This document shows, piece by piece, positions 56,703 to 64,000 of a stretch of DNA of 64,000 nt. A program made the position numbers and the translations under genes. Where the stretch lies: NCBI RefSeq assembly GCF_017599305.1, contig NZ_JAGFWR010000002.1, forward strand, positions 496,001-560,000, read 5' to 3'. Within the stretch, counting starts at the first letter, position 1. Each line of letters opens with the position of its first letter. The notes under the pieces are model-generated. The model saw only the letters and a program-made list of their open reading frames with translations, made no database searches and was not told the origin of the DNA. Source of the DNA: Micromonospora antibiotica. Its GTDB lineage: Bacteria > Actinomycetota > Actinomycetes > Mycobacteriales > Micromonosporaceae.

Positions 56703-56963
56703 GTGGCGAGCGTCGCCGAGCTGAAGGCCGCGATCGACATCGCCCTCCAACAGATCGGTGACGGGCAGAGCGCCGTGCAGGCCGCCGGGGAGAAACTCTC
56801 CGAGGCGCAGCAGACCCTCGCCGGGGCGTTGGAGGGCAGCGGGCACGAGACCGTCGAGGCGGCCCAGGCCTCCCTCACCCAGGCCGGCCAGGAGCTGGAG
56901 GAATGTCTCGCCGCGACACTCGTCGCGGTGGAACAGGCACAGCTCTACGTGTCGTCGTTGTAG
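56703..56963 (+). CDS. Small all-helical protein opening the FtsK-like operon
   Basis: 86 residues, GTG with AGGAGG before it. Predicted two helices (VAELKAAIDIALQQIGDG; ETVEAAQASLTQAGQELEEC) around a SGHE-type turn, a hairpin size and shape like WXG100 secretion substrates, but no WxG motif is present. First of four tightly packed genes. Role unknown. Confidence 0.75.
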   Translation: MASVAELKAAIDIALQQIGDGQSAVQAAGEKLSEAQQTLAGALEGSGHETVEAAQASLTQAGQELEECLAATLVAVEQAQLYVSSL

Positions 56964-56972
56964 CGGGGCGTC

Positions 56973-58058
56973 GTGTCCATCGTCGAGGACGTCGGAGCCC
57001 AGGTACGGGCCGCCGCCGAGGAGTTCCCGCTGGCCCAGCTCGCCCTGGCCCTGGAGAAGTTCGGCCAGGCCACCGAGCGGCTGCGCTGGGTACGTCAGGA
57101 GTCGGCCAACCCGATGGGGGTGCCGGAACTCGCCGCCGCCACCGAGCACGCCGAGTCGGCCGGGCACGCCCTGCGGGTCGCCCAGGAGCAGCTCTCCGGA
57201 TACCTGGCCGCCATCGGGCTGGCCCCCGACGGCCCGCCCCCGGCCCGCGCCGACGGTCCCGCGCCACGCCACGACGGACCCCGGGGCGAGAGCACCGCAC
57301 CGCCGGCCGCACCGGCACCGGCCGCCGACGAGGACCCCACCGTCAAACGCTGGTGGGCGGTCCGGGTGGCCGAGCTGACCGGCGGGCGGGAAGGCCCCGC
57401 CGAGCAGCCGGACGAGCGGGTCGCCGACTCGCGTGAGCTGCTGCGTCGGGTGGTGGCCGGCATCCGCTCCGGCGACCGGGACCGGCTGCACCGGGAGCTG
57501 CGCGCCGCCCACGCCGACGTCGGCCTCGGCCTGGCCGCGATCGCCCCGCCGCTGCTGCGCGACCTCGCCGGGGAACTACTCGGCCACCCGCCCCGCGCCG
57601 ACGACCTGCCCCGGTTGCGCCGGGAGCTGGACGGCCGGGTCCGCGACCTGCTGCCCGGCCTGCCCCCACCGGTGCTGCACACCCTGCTCACCCGGGTCTG
57701 CCGGATGCCCCCACCACGCCGGGGTGACGGGGACGACGCGCAACCCCACGCCGCCGACCCCGCCGTCACCGCAGGTGTGCTCACCGGGGTGCTGCTGGCC
57801 CGGCTCGGCCGGGAGCTGCCCCGCGAGGAACGCGACAGGCAGCCGGCCCCCCAGCCGCCCGAGCGGGCACCGGAGGCCGACCGCTCCCGCCCGCGTCCAC
57901 CCGCCGAGCGGCACCCCGGGTCACGCCCACCGCGCCGGCCCGAGCCGGCCCCACCCCGCCGGCCCGAGCCGGCCCCGCCGCCGGGCGCGGGGCCACCCAC
58001 CGGGTTCCCCGCGCCGGGCCGCAGGAGTCCGTGGGCGGACGGTGGGCCCCGTGGCTGA
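56973..58058 (+). CDS. Hypothetical protein with helical N-terminus and Pro-rich tail
   Basis: 361 residues, GTG start nine bases after the previous gene. Residues 1-85 form another helical hairpin (FPLAQLALALEKFGQATERL, then EHAESAGHALRVAQEQLSGY). A Pro/Ala linker, a second helical domain (DSRELLRRVVAGIRSGDRDR, LLRDLAGELLGHPPRADDLP) and a long Pro/Arg tail follow. It overlaps the FtsK-like gene by 8 bases. No family recognised. Confidence 0.7.
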   Translation: MSIVEDVGAQVRAAAEEFPLAQLALALEKFGQATERLRWVRQESANPMGVPELAAATEHAESAGHALRVAQEQLSGYLAAIGLAPDGPPPARADGPAPRHDGPRGESTAPPAAPAPAADEDPTVKRWWAVRVAELTGGREGPAEQPDERVADSRELLRRVVAGIRSGDRDRLHRELRAAHADVGLGLAAIAPPLLRDLAGELLGHPPRADDLPRLRRELDGRVRDLLPGLPPPVLHTLLTRVCRMPPPRRGDGDDAQPHAADPAVTAGVLTGVLLARLGRELPREERDRQPAPQPPERAPEADRSRPRPPAERHPGSRPPRRPEPAPPRRPEPAPPPGAGPPTGFPAPGRRSPWADGGPRG

Positions 58059-60735
58059 CCTACGCGCCCAGGTCGCGGCGCGGGTGCGGGGGATGCTCTC
58101 CGAGGCGCTCGGCGTCACCCGTACCCGGCTCGCCTCGGCGGAGATGGAGCTGACCGCCGCCCGGGACCGGCTGACCCGGGTCCGGCGGGCCGCCACCGCC
58201 GTACCGGAGCGGGTCGGCGTGGAACGTGACCGACGACTCGTCGAAATCGACCGACGACACGCCGCCCGGCTCGCCGAACTGGCCCACCGGGCGACCGAGG
58301 CCGCCCGTCGGGAGGCCCCCGGGGCGGCCGGCATGCCGTGGTCCGGGTGGCGGGTCACCCAGGCGGGACGCGGCGAGAGCCCCGGCCCGCTGCGCGTCGG
58401 CACCCTGCGGGTGCCCGGGGCGGAACCCGTCCCGGCGCTGGTGCCGCTGCTCGACGCCGGTCACGTGCAGCTGCTCGGTGACGACCGGGAGGGTGCCGAC
58501 GCGGTGGTGTCGGCGCTGCTGCTGCGCGGGGTCGGCCGGGCCGAGCCGGGCGCGGTCCGGCTCTACGGCTACGACCCCGAACACCTCGGTGGCGGCCTGG
58601 CCGGCTTCGCCCCGCTCGGCACCGCCGGGCTGCTCACCTTCGTCGGTCCGGGCGGGCTGGCCCGGCTCCTCGACGACCTGGTGGAACAGATCCGCCGGAT
58701 CAACGAGACGGTGCTGGCCGGCGAGTACGGCTCGCTGCGCGCCCTGGCCGTGGCCACCGGCCGACGCCCCGAACCGTGGCGGGTGGCGGTACTGCTCGGC
58801 GGGGACGAGTTGTCCCGGCACGAACGTGGCCAGCTCGACCGGGTGGTGCGCACCGGCGCGGCCTGCGGGGTGCACCTGGTGACACGCGGCATCGACCTGC
58901 CGGACGACCCGAGCCTCACCCGGATCGTCACCGGCCCGGGCGGGGTCCGCATCGGCGACCCACCCGGCCCCCCGGTACGCCTCGACCCGCCCCCACCGGC
59001 CACCCTGGTCACCGAGACCTGCCGGGAGGTCGCCACCCGGTTCAACGCCGGGCCGCCACCGACCCCCTTCACCGACCTGCTCCCCCCGCCGGAGCAGATG
59101 TGGAAGGACGACTCGGCACACGGGCTCACCGCCCCGATCGGCGAGGGACCGCACGGCCGGCCGGTGCTGCTGACCCTCGGCGACTATCCCCCGCACGCGC
59201 TGATCGGCGGGCCGTCCGGCACCGGCAAGACCAACCTCATCTTCGCCTGGATCGGTGCGCTGGCCGCCCGCTACTCCCCCGCCGAGCTGGAGTTCTATCT
59301 GCTCGACTTCAAGGAGGGGGTGTCCTTCGCCCGGTTCGCCCAGGGCCGCCGTGACCCGAGCTGGCTGCCGCACATGCGGCTGGTCGGGATCAACGTGAAC
59401 ACCGACCGGGAGTTCGGCCTGGCCCTGCTGCGTTTCCTCGCCGAGGAGCTGCGCCGACGCGCCGACGCGGCCAAGAAACACGAGGTGACCAAGCTGGCCG
59501 AGCTGCGCGCGGTGGACCCGACCGGGCACTGGCCCCGGATCGTCGCGGTGGTCGACGAGTTCCAGGCGCTGCTGGCGGGTCGGGACGTGGTGGCCCGGGA
59601 GGCCGCCGACCTGCTGGAGGACCTGGCCCGACGCGGTCGGTCGCAGGGCATCCACCTGGTGCTCGCCTCGCAGGACGTCCGGGGCATCGAGGCGCTGTGG
59701 GGGCGGCCCGCCCTGGTCGCCCAGTTCACCCTGCGGATCGCCCTGCCCAAGGCGCTGCGTATCCTCGCCGAACGCAACGACGCCGCGCAGGCGCTGCCCC
59801 GCCACCACGCGGTGGTCAACGCCGAGTCGGGGATGACCGAGGGCAACCAGGTGGCCCGCATCCCGTCGGCCAGCGACTGGGAGACCTGGAGCGAGTTGCA
59901 GCACCGGCTGTGGCGGATGCGGCCCGCCGACGCCGCCCCGGCGCGGCTCTTCGACGGCGACGCGATCCCCCGGCTCGCCGAGGCCCCCGACTTCCGGGCG
60001 CTCACCCCGCCGGAGGATGACCTCCCGCCGCGCGGCCCGGTCGCCGTCCTCGGGGAGATCATCGACGTGCAGTCCCGCTCGGCGGCGCTGCGGTTGCCCC
60101 GGGCACCCGGCCGCAACCTCGCCATCCTGGGCACCCGGGTCGACGAGGCGTGCGCGGTGCTCGACGCCGCCGCCCGCTCGCTGGCCCGGCAGCACCGCCC
60201 CGGCAGCGCCCGGTTCTCCATCGCCTGCCTCGACCCGGACGCCGACCCGGCGGCCCGTGCCCTCTACGAGGACCTCGCCGACGACGCCGCCTGGTACGAC
60301 GAGGAAACGGTGGCCGAGCTGATGGCCGAGACGGCGACCGCGCTGACCCGCCCCGGCACCCCGTCCACCCCGCACTACCTGCTGCTGTTCGCCGTCGACG
60401 CGGCGGCGGGGGCGCTGGCGACCGGCTCGCCCGGTGCGACCGGGCTGGACCGGCTGCGCCGCATCCTGCACGACGGGCCGGAACGGCGTACCCACGTGCT
60501 GGCCTGGTGGCGGGGGGTGGCCCGGATGCGGGCGGACCTGGGCGGGCCGGCTGCCCGCACCGACCAGATCGGCGCCTGGGTGGCCCTGGACGTGCAGGGT
60601 GGCGAGCTGGGCTCGGCGCTCTACCCGGGCTCCGGCGGGCCGGACTGGTACCCGCGTCCGTGGCGTGGGCTCTTCTTCGACCGGGCGGTGCACCGCACCG
60701 GACAGGTGATCATCCCTTATGGTCCGTCCCGATGA
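58051..60735 (+). CDS. FtsK/SpoIIIE-domain ATPase with degenerate flanking modules (EccC-like)
   Basis: 894 residues from the GTG at 58051, no membrane segment. Residues 1-95 are coiled coil (ASAEMELTAARDRLTRVRRA). The active FtsK domain has Walker A GGPSGTGKTN (about 386-395), Walker B IVAVVDEFQ (about 497-505) and LVLASQDVRGIEALW. A first module with a ruined P-loop (LLGDDREGAD near 141-150) and a last one (AILGTRVDEA near 691-700) give a three-module plan like EccC of type VII secretion. It is probably a motor for protein or DNA; partners are the three operon neighbours. Confidence 0.82.
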   Translation: MADLRAQVAARVRGMLSEALGVTRTRLASAEMELTAARDRLTRVRRAATAVPERVGVERDRRLVEIDRRHAARLAELAHRATEAARREAPGAAGMPWSGWRVTQAGRGESPGPLRVGTLRVPGAEPVPALVPLLDAGHVQLLGDDREGADAVVSALLLRGVGRAEPGAVRLYGYDPEHLGGGLAGFAPLGTAGLLTFVGPGGLARLLDDLVEQIRRINETVLAGEYGSLRALAVATGRRPEPWRVAVLLGGDELSRHERGQLDRVVRTGAACGVHLVTRGIDLPDDPSLTRIVTGPGGVRIGDPPGPPVRLDPPPPATLVTETCREVATRFNAGPPPTPFTDLLPPPEQMWKDDSAHGLTAPIGEGPHGRPVLLTLGDYPPHALIGGPSGTGKTNLIFAWIGALAARYSPAELEFYLLDFKEGVSFARFAQGRRDPSWLPHMRLVGINVNTDREFGLALLRFLAEELRRRADAAKKHEVTKLAELRAVDPTGHWPRIVAVVDEFQALLAGRDVVAREAADLLEDLARRGRSQGIHLVLASQDVRGIEALWGRPALVAQFTLRIALPKALRILAERNDAAQALPRHHAVVNAESGMTEGNQVARIPSASDWETWSELQHRLWRMRPADAAPARLFDGDAIPRLAEAPDFRALTPPEDDLPPRGPVAVLGEIIDVQSRSAALRLPRAPGRNLAILGTRVDEACAVLDAAARSLARQHRPGSARFSIACLDPDADPAARALYEDLADDAAWYDEETVAELMAETATALTRPGTPSTPHYLLLFAVDAAAGALATGSPGATGLDRLRRILHDGPERRTHVLAWWRGVARMRADLGGPAARTDQIGAWVALDVQGGELGSALYPGSGGPDWYPRPWRGLFFDRAVHRTGQVIIPYGPSR

Positions 60736-61391
60736 ACGAACCGGTCGCCAGTGACACCTACGCCGCGCACGTGCGCCGGCTCGCCGAACTGACCGGCCGG
60801 GTGGCCGCCCAGCGGGCCGAGGCGCAGGCCTGGCACGACCAGCAGTGCGCCGCCGCGCAACGGGCCGTGGCCCAGGCGAGCGCCCAGCTGCGGGACGCCG
60901 AGCAGGAGGCCACCGACGCCCGGTCGATGCTGGAGCGGGTCGACACCGAGGTCGGTCACCTCTGGGCCGAGCTGCGTTCCCTGCTGGGCACCCGCCGCCT
61001 CGGCGACCCGCCGGGGCCGGCCCGGGACGTCACCGGCGACCCGGTACCGCTGCTGCATGGCGTACGCGAGCTGCTGGACCGGACCGGGCAGCGCGGTGAG
61101 CTGCCCGGGTCGGTGAACCCGCTGCTCGCCCTCTGCGGGGTGGCCGGGGCGGTCGTCGCGTACGCCCTCGGGGCCGGCGCCCGGGCCGTCGGCCAGCGCT
61201 ACGGTGGTGACCTGGCCGTCGGGATGCCGGTGCTGGCGCTGGTGGTGACGCTGCTCGGCCCGGTGGCCGGGCTGGCACCGGCGAAGCGGCTCGCCGACCG
61301 CCGGCACGCGCTGCTCGGCCCCCGCCCGTTGGCGGTCGTGCTGGCCGCCGGGGTGCTGACCACGGTCCTGCTGCTGGTGTCGACCCGCTGA
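60732..61391 (+). CDS. Coiled-coil membrane protein of the FtsK-like operon
   Basis: 219 residues, ATGA overlap with the ATPase gene. An N-terminal coiled coil (AAQRAVAQASAQLRDAEQEA and DARSMLERVDTEVGHLWAEL) is followed by three hydrophobic helices (NPLLALCGVAGAVVAYALGA, VLALVVTLLGPVAGLA, LAVVLAAGVLTTVLLLV). It probably anchors the otherwise soluble ATPase at the membrane. Confidence 0.78.
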   Translation: MNEPVASDTYAAHVRRLAELTGRVAAQRAEAQAWHDQQCAAAQRAVAQASAQLRDAEQEATDARSMLERVDTEVGHLWAELRSLLGTRRLGDPPGPARDVTGDPVPLLHGVRELLDRTGQRGELPGSVNPLLALCGVAGAVVAYALGAGARAVGQRYGGDLAVGMPVLALVVTLLGPVAGLAPAKRLADRRHALLGPRPLAVVLAAGVLTTVLLLVSTR

Positions 61392-61394
61392 CCA

Positions 61395-61420
61395 CGCCCC
61401 GGACCGCCCGGCCCGGGGCG
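61395..61420. terminator. Hairpin after the FtsK-like operon
   Basis: 8-bp arms CGCCCCGG/CCGGGGCG with a 10-base loop, directly after the membrane gene's stop and before the convergent JmjC gene. Confidence 0.55.
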
Positions 61421-61457
61421 CAGGTCGGACCACTCGCCGCCCCGGCCGGGCCGGCGC

Positions 61458-62726
61458 TCACAGCGGTACGGCGACCGCCTCGCGTAGCAATCGACGGGCC
61501 AGCACCAACCGGTCGGCGTCGTCGTCGAGACCGGGCAGGTCGCCCACCCGCAGACCGGTGGACCGGAGCAGAGCACGCAGCGCCGCCGCACACTGGGCGG
61601 GCAGGGTGACGGTGCGGTCGACCAGCCGCAGCGCCACCCGGTCGGCGTCGGCGGTGAGCTGCCAGCGCAGGCCGCCCCGGGGTGCTATCCGGCTGTCGGC
61701 GGTGAGGCCGTCGAGCGCGGCGGCCTGGGCCAGCGGCCGGATCGGGGCCGGCCGGGCGGCCGGCCAGGCCCGGTCCCGCAGCCGGGCGGAGACCGCAGCC
61801 GGGTCGGCCCGCAGCAGCCAGTCGCGCAGCGCCTCGACGGTCTCGGTCAGCTCCGGCTCGATGGCGTCCGGGTCGGCGACGTCGGTGCCGAAGGGCAACC
61901 CGGCCCGCAGCCGGGGATCCTCGGCGGCCAGCGCCAGCAGCTCCTCGACCAGGGCGTACCGGGTCAGCGCCCGGATGCCGACGGTCAGGTGCAGCGAGCG
62001 GGACTCCTGCGCCTGGGCGCTGTGCAGCCAACCACGCGGCAGGTAGAGCGCGTCGCCCGGTTCGAGGACCACGTCCAGTGCGGCCGGGCCGTCGGCGGTG
62101 GCGGACACCTCGTCGGCCCGACCGCCCCAGGGCTGGCGCTCCAACGGGTCGGTCAGCACGGGCGGGTGGATCCGCCAGTGCTTACGGCCGTCGACCTGGA
62201 GCACGAAGACGTCATGGGTGTCGTAGTGGGTGGCGAAGCCCTGGCTCCCCGGTGGGGTGAGATAGGCGTTGACCTGCAACGGCTGCGTCAGGGCGGCACC
62301 GAGGTCGCGGGCGAAGTCGACCAGGGCCGGCCAGAGCCGGTGCAGTCCCTGGAGCACCAGCGTCGCACCACCGGCGTACAGCTCCAGGATGCGCTCGTCG
62401 AGGACCTGGTCGCTGATCTCCGCGCCCGCGCCGCCGCCGCCGGTGAACCGCGCCGCCGGCACCAACTGGCCGTCGCGGGCCACCCGCAGGAACGGGGTAC
62501 GCAGACCGCGCCGGCTGAGCAGCTCGTCGGCGTCGTCCGGGCTGAGCAGATCGGTGAACCCGGCGGCGTTGGGCAGCTCGGCGGCGCGGGACAGCAGTGG
62601 CGCGCGGCCCCAGTGGGCCGCGGCGAACTTGGCCGGTTCGACGCTGACGCAGCGGGCCAACGCCCGGGTCGCCGCAGACGGGACCGCCGGGCGGCCGTGG
62701 CCGCCCGGCGGGTCGATGATCGTCAT
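61458..62726 (-). CDS. JmjC/cupin_4 oxygenase, ROX-like
   Basis: 422 residues. The iron site is His167-Tyr-Asp169 (FATHYDTHDVFVLQVDGRKH, quoted short) and His235 in LYLPRGWLHSA; KHWRIHPP is typical of the cupin_4 ribosomal oxygenases YcfD/NO66/MINA53, and a winged-helix-like C-terminus follows (VTLPAQCAAALRALLRSTGL). Such enzymes use Fe(II) and 2-oxoglutarate to hydroxylate Arg or His in proteins. It starts 8 bases after the stop of the repeat peptide gene, so that peptide is the probable substrate. Confidence 0.85.
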   Translation of the reverse strand: MTIIDPPGGHGRPAVPSAATRALARCVSVEPAKFAAAHWGRAPLLSRAAELPNAAGFTDLLSPDDADELLSRRGLRTPFLRVARDGQLVPAARFTGGGGAGAEISDQVLDERILELYAGGATLVLQGLHRLWPALVDFARDLGAALTQPLQVNAYLTPPGSQGFATHYDTHDVFVLQVDGRKHWRIHPPVLTDPLERQPWGGRADEVSATADGPAALDVVLEPGDALYLPRGWLHSAQAQESRSLHLTVGIRALTRYALVEELLALAAEDPRLRAGLPFGTDVADPDAIEPELTETVEALRDWLLRADPAAVSARLRDRAWPAARPAPIRPLAQAAALDGLTADSRIAPRGGLRWQLTADADRVALRLVDRTVTLPAQCAAALRALLRSTGLRVGDLPGLDDDADRLVLARRLLREAVAVPL

Positions 62727-62734
62727 GGTGCCGG

Positions 62735-63040
62735 TCAGCGGGCGCTGCCGTCGGCGCCGCCGTCGTGCTGACCCGGGGTGGCCCCGCCGTCGGCCGGGCC
62801 CTCCGCGCTGCCGTCCGCGCCACCGTCGTGCTGACCCGGGGTCGCGCCGCCGTCAGCCGGGCCCTCGGCCCCGCCGTCCGCGCCGCCGTCGTGCTGACCC
62901 GGGGTGGCCCCGCCGTCGGCCGGGCCCTCCGCGCTGCCGTCCGCGCCACCGTCGTGCTGACCCGGGGTCGCGCCGCCGTCGGCCGGACCTTCGAGGCCGC
63001 CGCCGCTGGTGGTCTGGATGTCGTCGTCGTTCAGTGCCAT
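62735..63040 (-). CDS. Repeat peptide, candidate substrate of the JmjC enzyme
   Basis: 101 residues, ATG at 63040 with GAGGGAG before it. A 16-residue head (MALNDDDIQTTSGGGL) precedes four 21-residue units, EGPADGGATPGQHDGGADGS plus Ala, identical but for one Ser to Gly change, and a final Arg. The peptide is extremely acidic and Gly-rich with one His per unit. The head is leader-like. The layout (leader, repeated cores, enzyme next) is that of a multi-core ribosomal peptide or of a repeat protein modified at His or Asp. Confidence 0.75.
   Translation of the reverse strand: MALNDDDIQTTSGGGLEGPADGGATPGQHDGGADGSAEGPADGGATPGQHDGGADGGAEGPADGGATPGQHDGGADGSAEGPADGGATPGQHDGGADGSAR
62741..62992 (-). 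repeat. Four tandem 63-bp coding repeats
   Basis: 252 bp inside the repeat peptide gene. At DNA level units 1 and 3, and units 2 and 4, resemble each other more than their neighbours, so the array grew by duplication of a 126-bp pair. All units keep frame. Confidence 0.85.
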
Positions 63041-63193
63041 GGGTGCTCCCTCGGGTGTGCCGCCCCGCCACGGGCGGGGTCTGTCGTGCGGGTGGTACCC
63101 CCCACACGATCTTCTCTAACCACACCGTAGACGCCCGGTCCGACGCGCGGGACGGATCGCCGGGCCCGGGTCGGGGGCGACGTGCGACCCGGA

Positions 63194-63622
63194 TCAGGGA
63201 ATCAGCCGTTGCAGGTCCCTCGGCATGCCGGACTTCACGTCCTGCCATTCGCCCTGGGTGACGTGCCGGCGCAGGGCGTCCAGCACCACCTGCGCCACCC
63301 GCTGCGGGCCACCCTCGACGTCGTACGGGAAGCCCTGCCGGACCTCGTAGAGGAAGTCGTCCCGGTTGAGCTTGACCGGCACGTTCTCCGGCTGCCACCC
63401 GTCGAAGTAGATGCCCCGCACCAGGACCGGCAACTGGGCGGCGAACTCCGCGCACTCCTGCACGGTCATCCGGTCGCGCAGCAGGTGCAGCACCGTACGC
63501 AGCGCCGCGTACGACTGGTTGCGTCGCGCCCGGGGCCACCCGTACGCCTGCTCGATGTCCTTGAGGATCAGGTTGGTCTTGTCCACCGACGACTCGAACG
63601 CCGACATCAGTTGCTCCGCCAT
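63194..63622 (-). CDS. DUF2267 family protein
   Basis: 142 residues, ATG at 63622 after GGGAGG. Helical; motifs LILKDIEQAYGWPRARRNQS, ALRTVLHLLRDRMTVQECAE, LPVLVRGIYFDGWQP and DDFLYEVRQGF define DUF2267. Found widely in actinobacteria under stress control; function unknown. Four bases separate it from the small gene upstream. Confidence 0.88.
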   Translation of the reverse strand: MAEQLMSAFESSVDKTNLILKDIEQAYGWPRARRNQSYAALRTVLHLLRDRMTVQECAEFAAQLPVLVRGIYFDGWQPENVPVKLNRDDFLYEVRQGFPYDVEGGPQRVAQVVLDALRRHVTQGEWQDVKSGMPRDLQRLIP

Positions 63623-63626
63623 CGGG

Positions 63627-63818
63627 TCACCTCCCGGCCTTCGGCTCGCCGTCCCACCGACGGTCGTCGGCACGTCGGGGTGGCCCCGACGGGCCCCGCC
63701 CCTGGCGGGTCGGACTGCCGCCCCGGCCGGTCCGTTCCGGTCGACGGGTGTCCCCACCCGAGCCGACGACGTGCAGCACCGCGCCCCGTCGTGGGTCCAC
63801 CACCACCCGCACCGCCAT
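63627..63818 (-). CDS. Small basic hypothetical protein
   Basis: 63 residues, ATG at 63818 with GGAGG eight bases before. It starts MAVRVVVDPRRGAVLHVVGS and becomes Arg/Gly/Pro-rich and probably disordered. It precedes the DUF2267 gene on the same strand and may be co-transcribed. No known family. Confidence 0.55.
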   Translation of the reverse strand: MAVRVVVDPRRGAVLHVVGSGGDTRRPERTGRGGSPTRQGRGPSGPPRRADDRRWDGEPKAGR

Positions 63819-64000
63819 CTCGGTCACCTCCGTGCCCGTTCTCGGTGTCCGGCCGCACGACGCGACCGGTCGGCCCTGCCGGCCGGCACGGCCCGGAGCC
63901 ATCGCCCCGGTCCGCCAGTTCCGGCCGGCACCTTCGATGCTGCCCGGTGGCGGGGTGAGTCGTCCTCACCCCGACGAGGTGAAACCAGGCGACCTGCGGG

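Noticed and set aside
56703..56963. Genuine WXG100 (EsxA-like) protein
   Set aside because: Length and helices fit, but there is no WxG motif and no C-terminal secretion signal, so only a structural resemblance is claimed.
62741..62992. CRISPR-like array
   Set aside because: Repeats are contiguous 63-bp units without spacers and keep an open reading frame with a ribosome site.

Overview
The window is very GC-rich actinobacterial chromosome, most likely from Micromonospora or a close relative. Support for this: strong third-position GC bias, many GTG starts, mycothiol biosynthesis (mshC), an F420/LLM-type oxidoreductase, and a pSAM2-like integrative and conjugative element (AICE).

Layout. 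1-14.5 kb is ordinary chromosome: a PQQ-type sugar dehydrogenase cut by the window edge, a frameshifted flavin reductase, a large secreted von Willebrand D/metalloprotease-like protein, an alpha/beta hydrolase divergent from an ECF sigma factor with a SnoaL-like tail, a GH43-like/AbfB arabinan protein divergent from a ROK regulator, a UvrA paralogue, and a RidA/HxlR divergent pair. 14.5-17.4 kb is a loosely packed, partly decayed accessory strip: a small coupled operon with a broken third gene, a short GntR regulator, membrane proteins, and a fragment of a Nudix gene.

17.43-30.21 kb is an AICE bounded by a perfect 22-bp direct repeat. The repeat lies over the last codons and stop of metH, so the element sits in the 3' end of methionine synthase and leaves it intact. 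Element order: a poorly coding left end with dispersed repeats, a membrane-anchored protein, an HD phosphohydrolase, a Nudix hydrolase, an HTH regulator, a Pra/SCO3933-type activator, membrane spread proteins, a split TraB (membrane part plus FtsK ATPase), small coupled genes, a rolling-circle type Rep, Xis and Int.

30.2-44.3 kb is conserved actinobacterial core: metH, PAC2, a UTRA-GntR regulator, LysE/Lrp, mshC, the SCO1664, DUF3090 and phosphomutase genes, uppP, an LLM oxidoreductase and an aldo/keto reductase. Between this and the DUF5703/M20 peptidase block lies a compact operon (44.9-48.0 kb) that looks like a ribosomally made peptide pathway: a 40-residue precursor ending in Cys-Gly, an E1/ThiF-like adenylating enzyme, an M50-like HExxH membrane protease and a DUF3105 protein.

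48-64 kb carries an M20 peptidase, a hemerythrin, a LysR regulator, a second ClpC-type unfoldase and a NYN-like protein, followed by two more unusual loci. The first is a four-gene operon around a soluble protein with one active and two degenerate FtsK/EccC-like modules. The second is a JmjC/cupin_4 oxygenase translated just after a peptide made of four 21-residue Asp/Gly/His repeats. The E1/M50 locus, the JmjC/repeat-peptide locus and the FtsK operon are the best candidates for undescribed systems.
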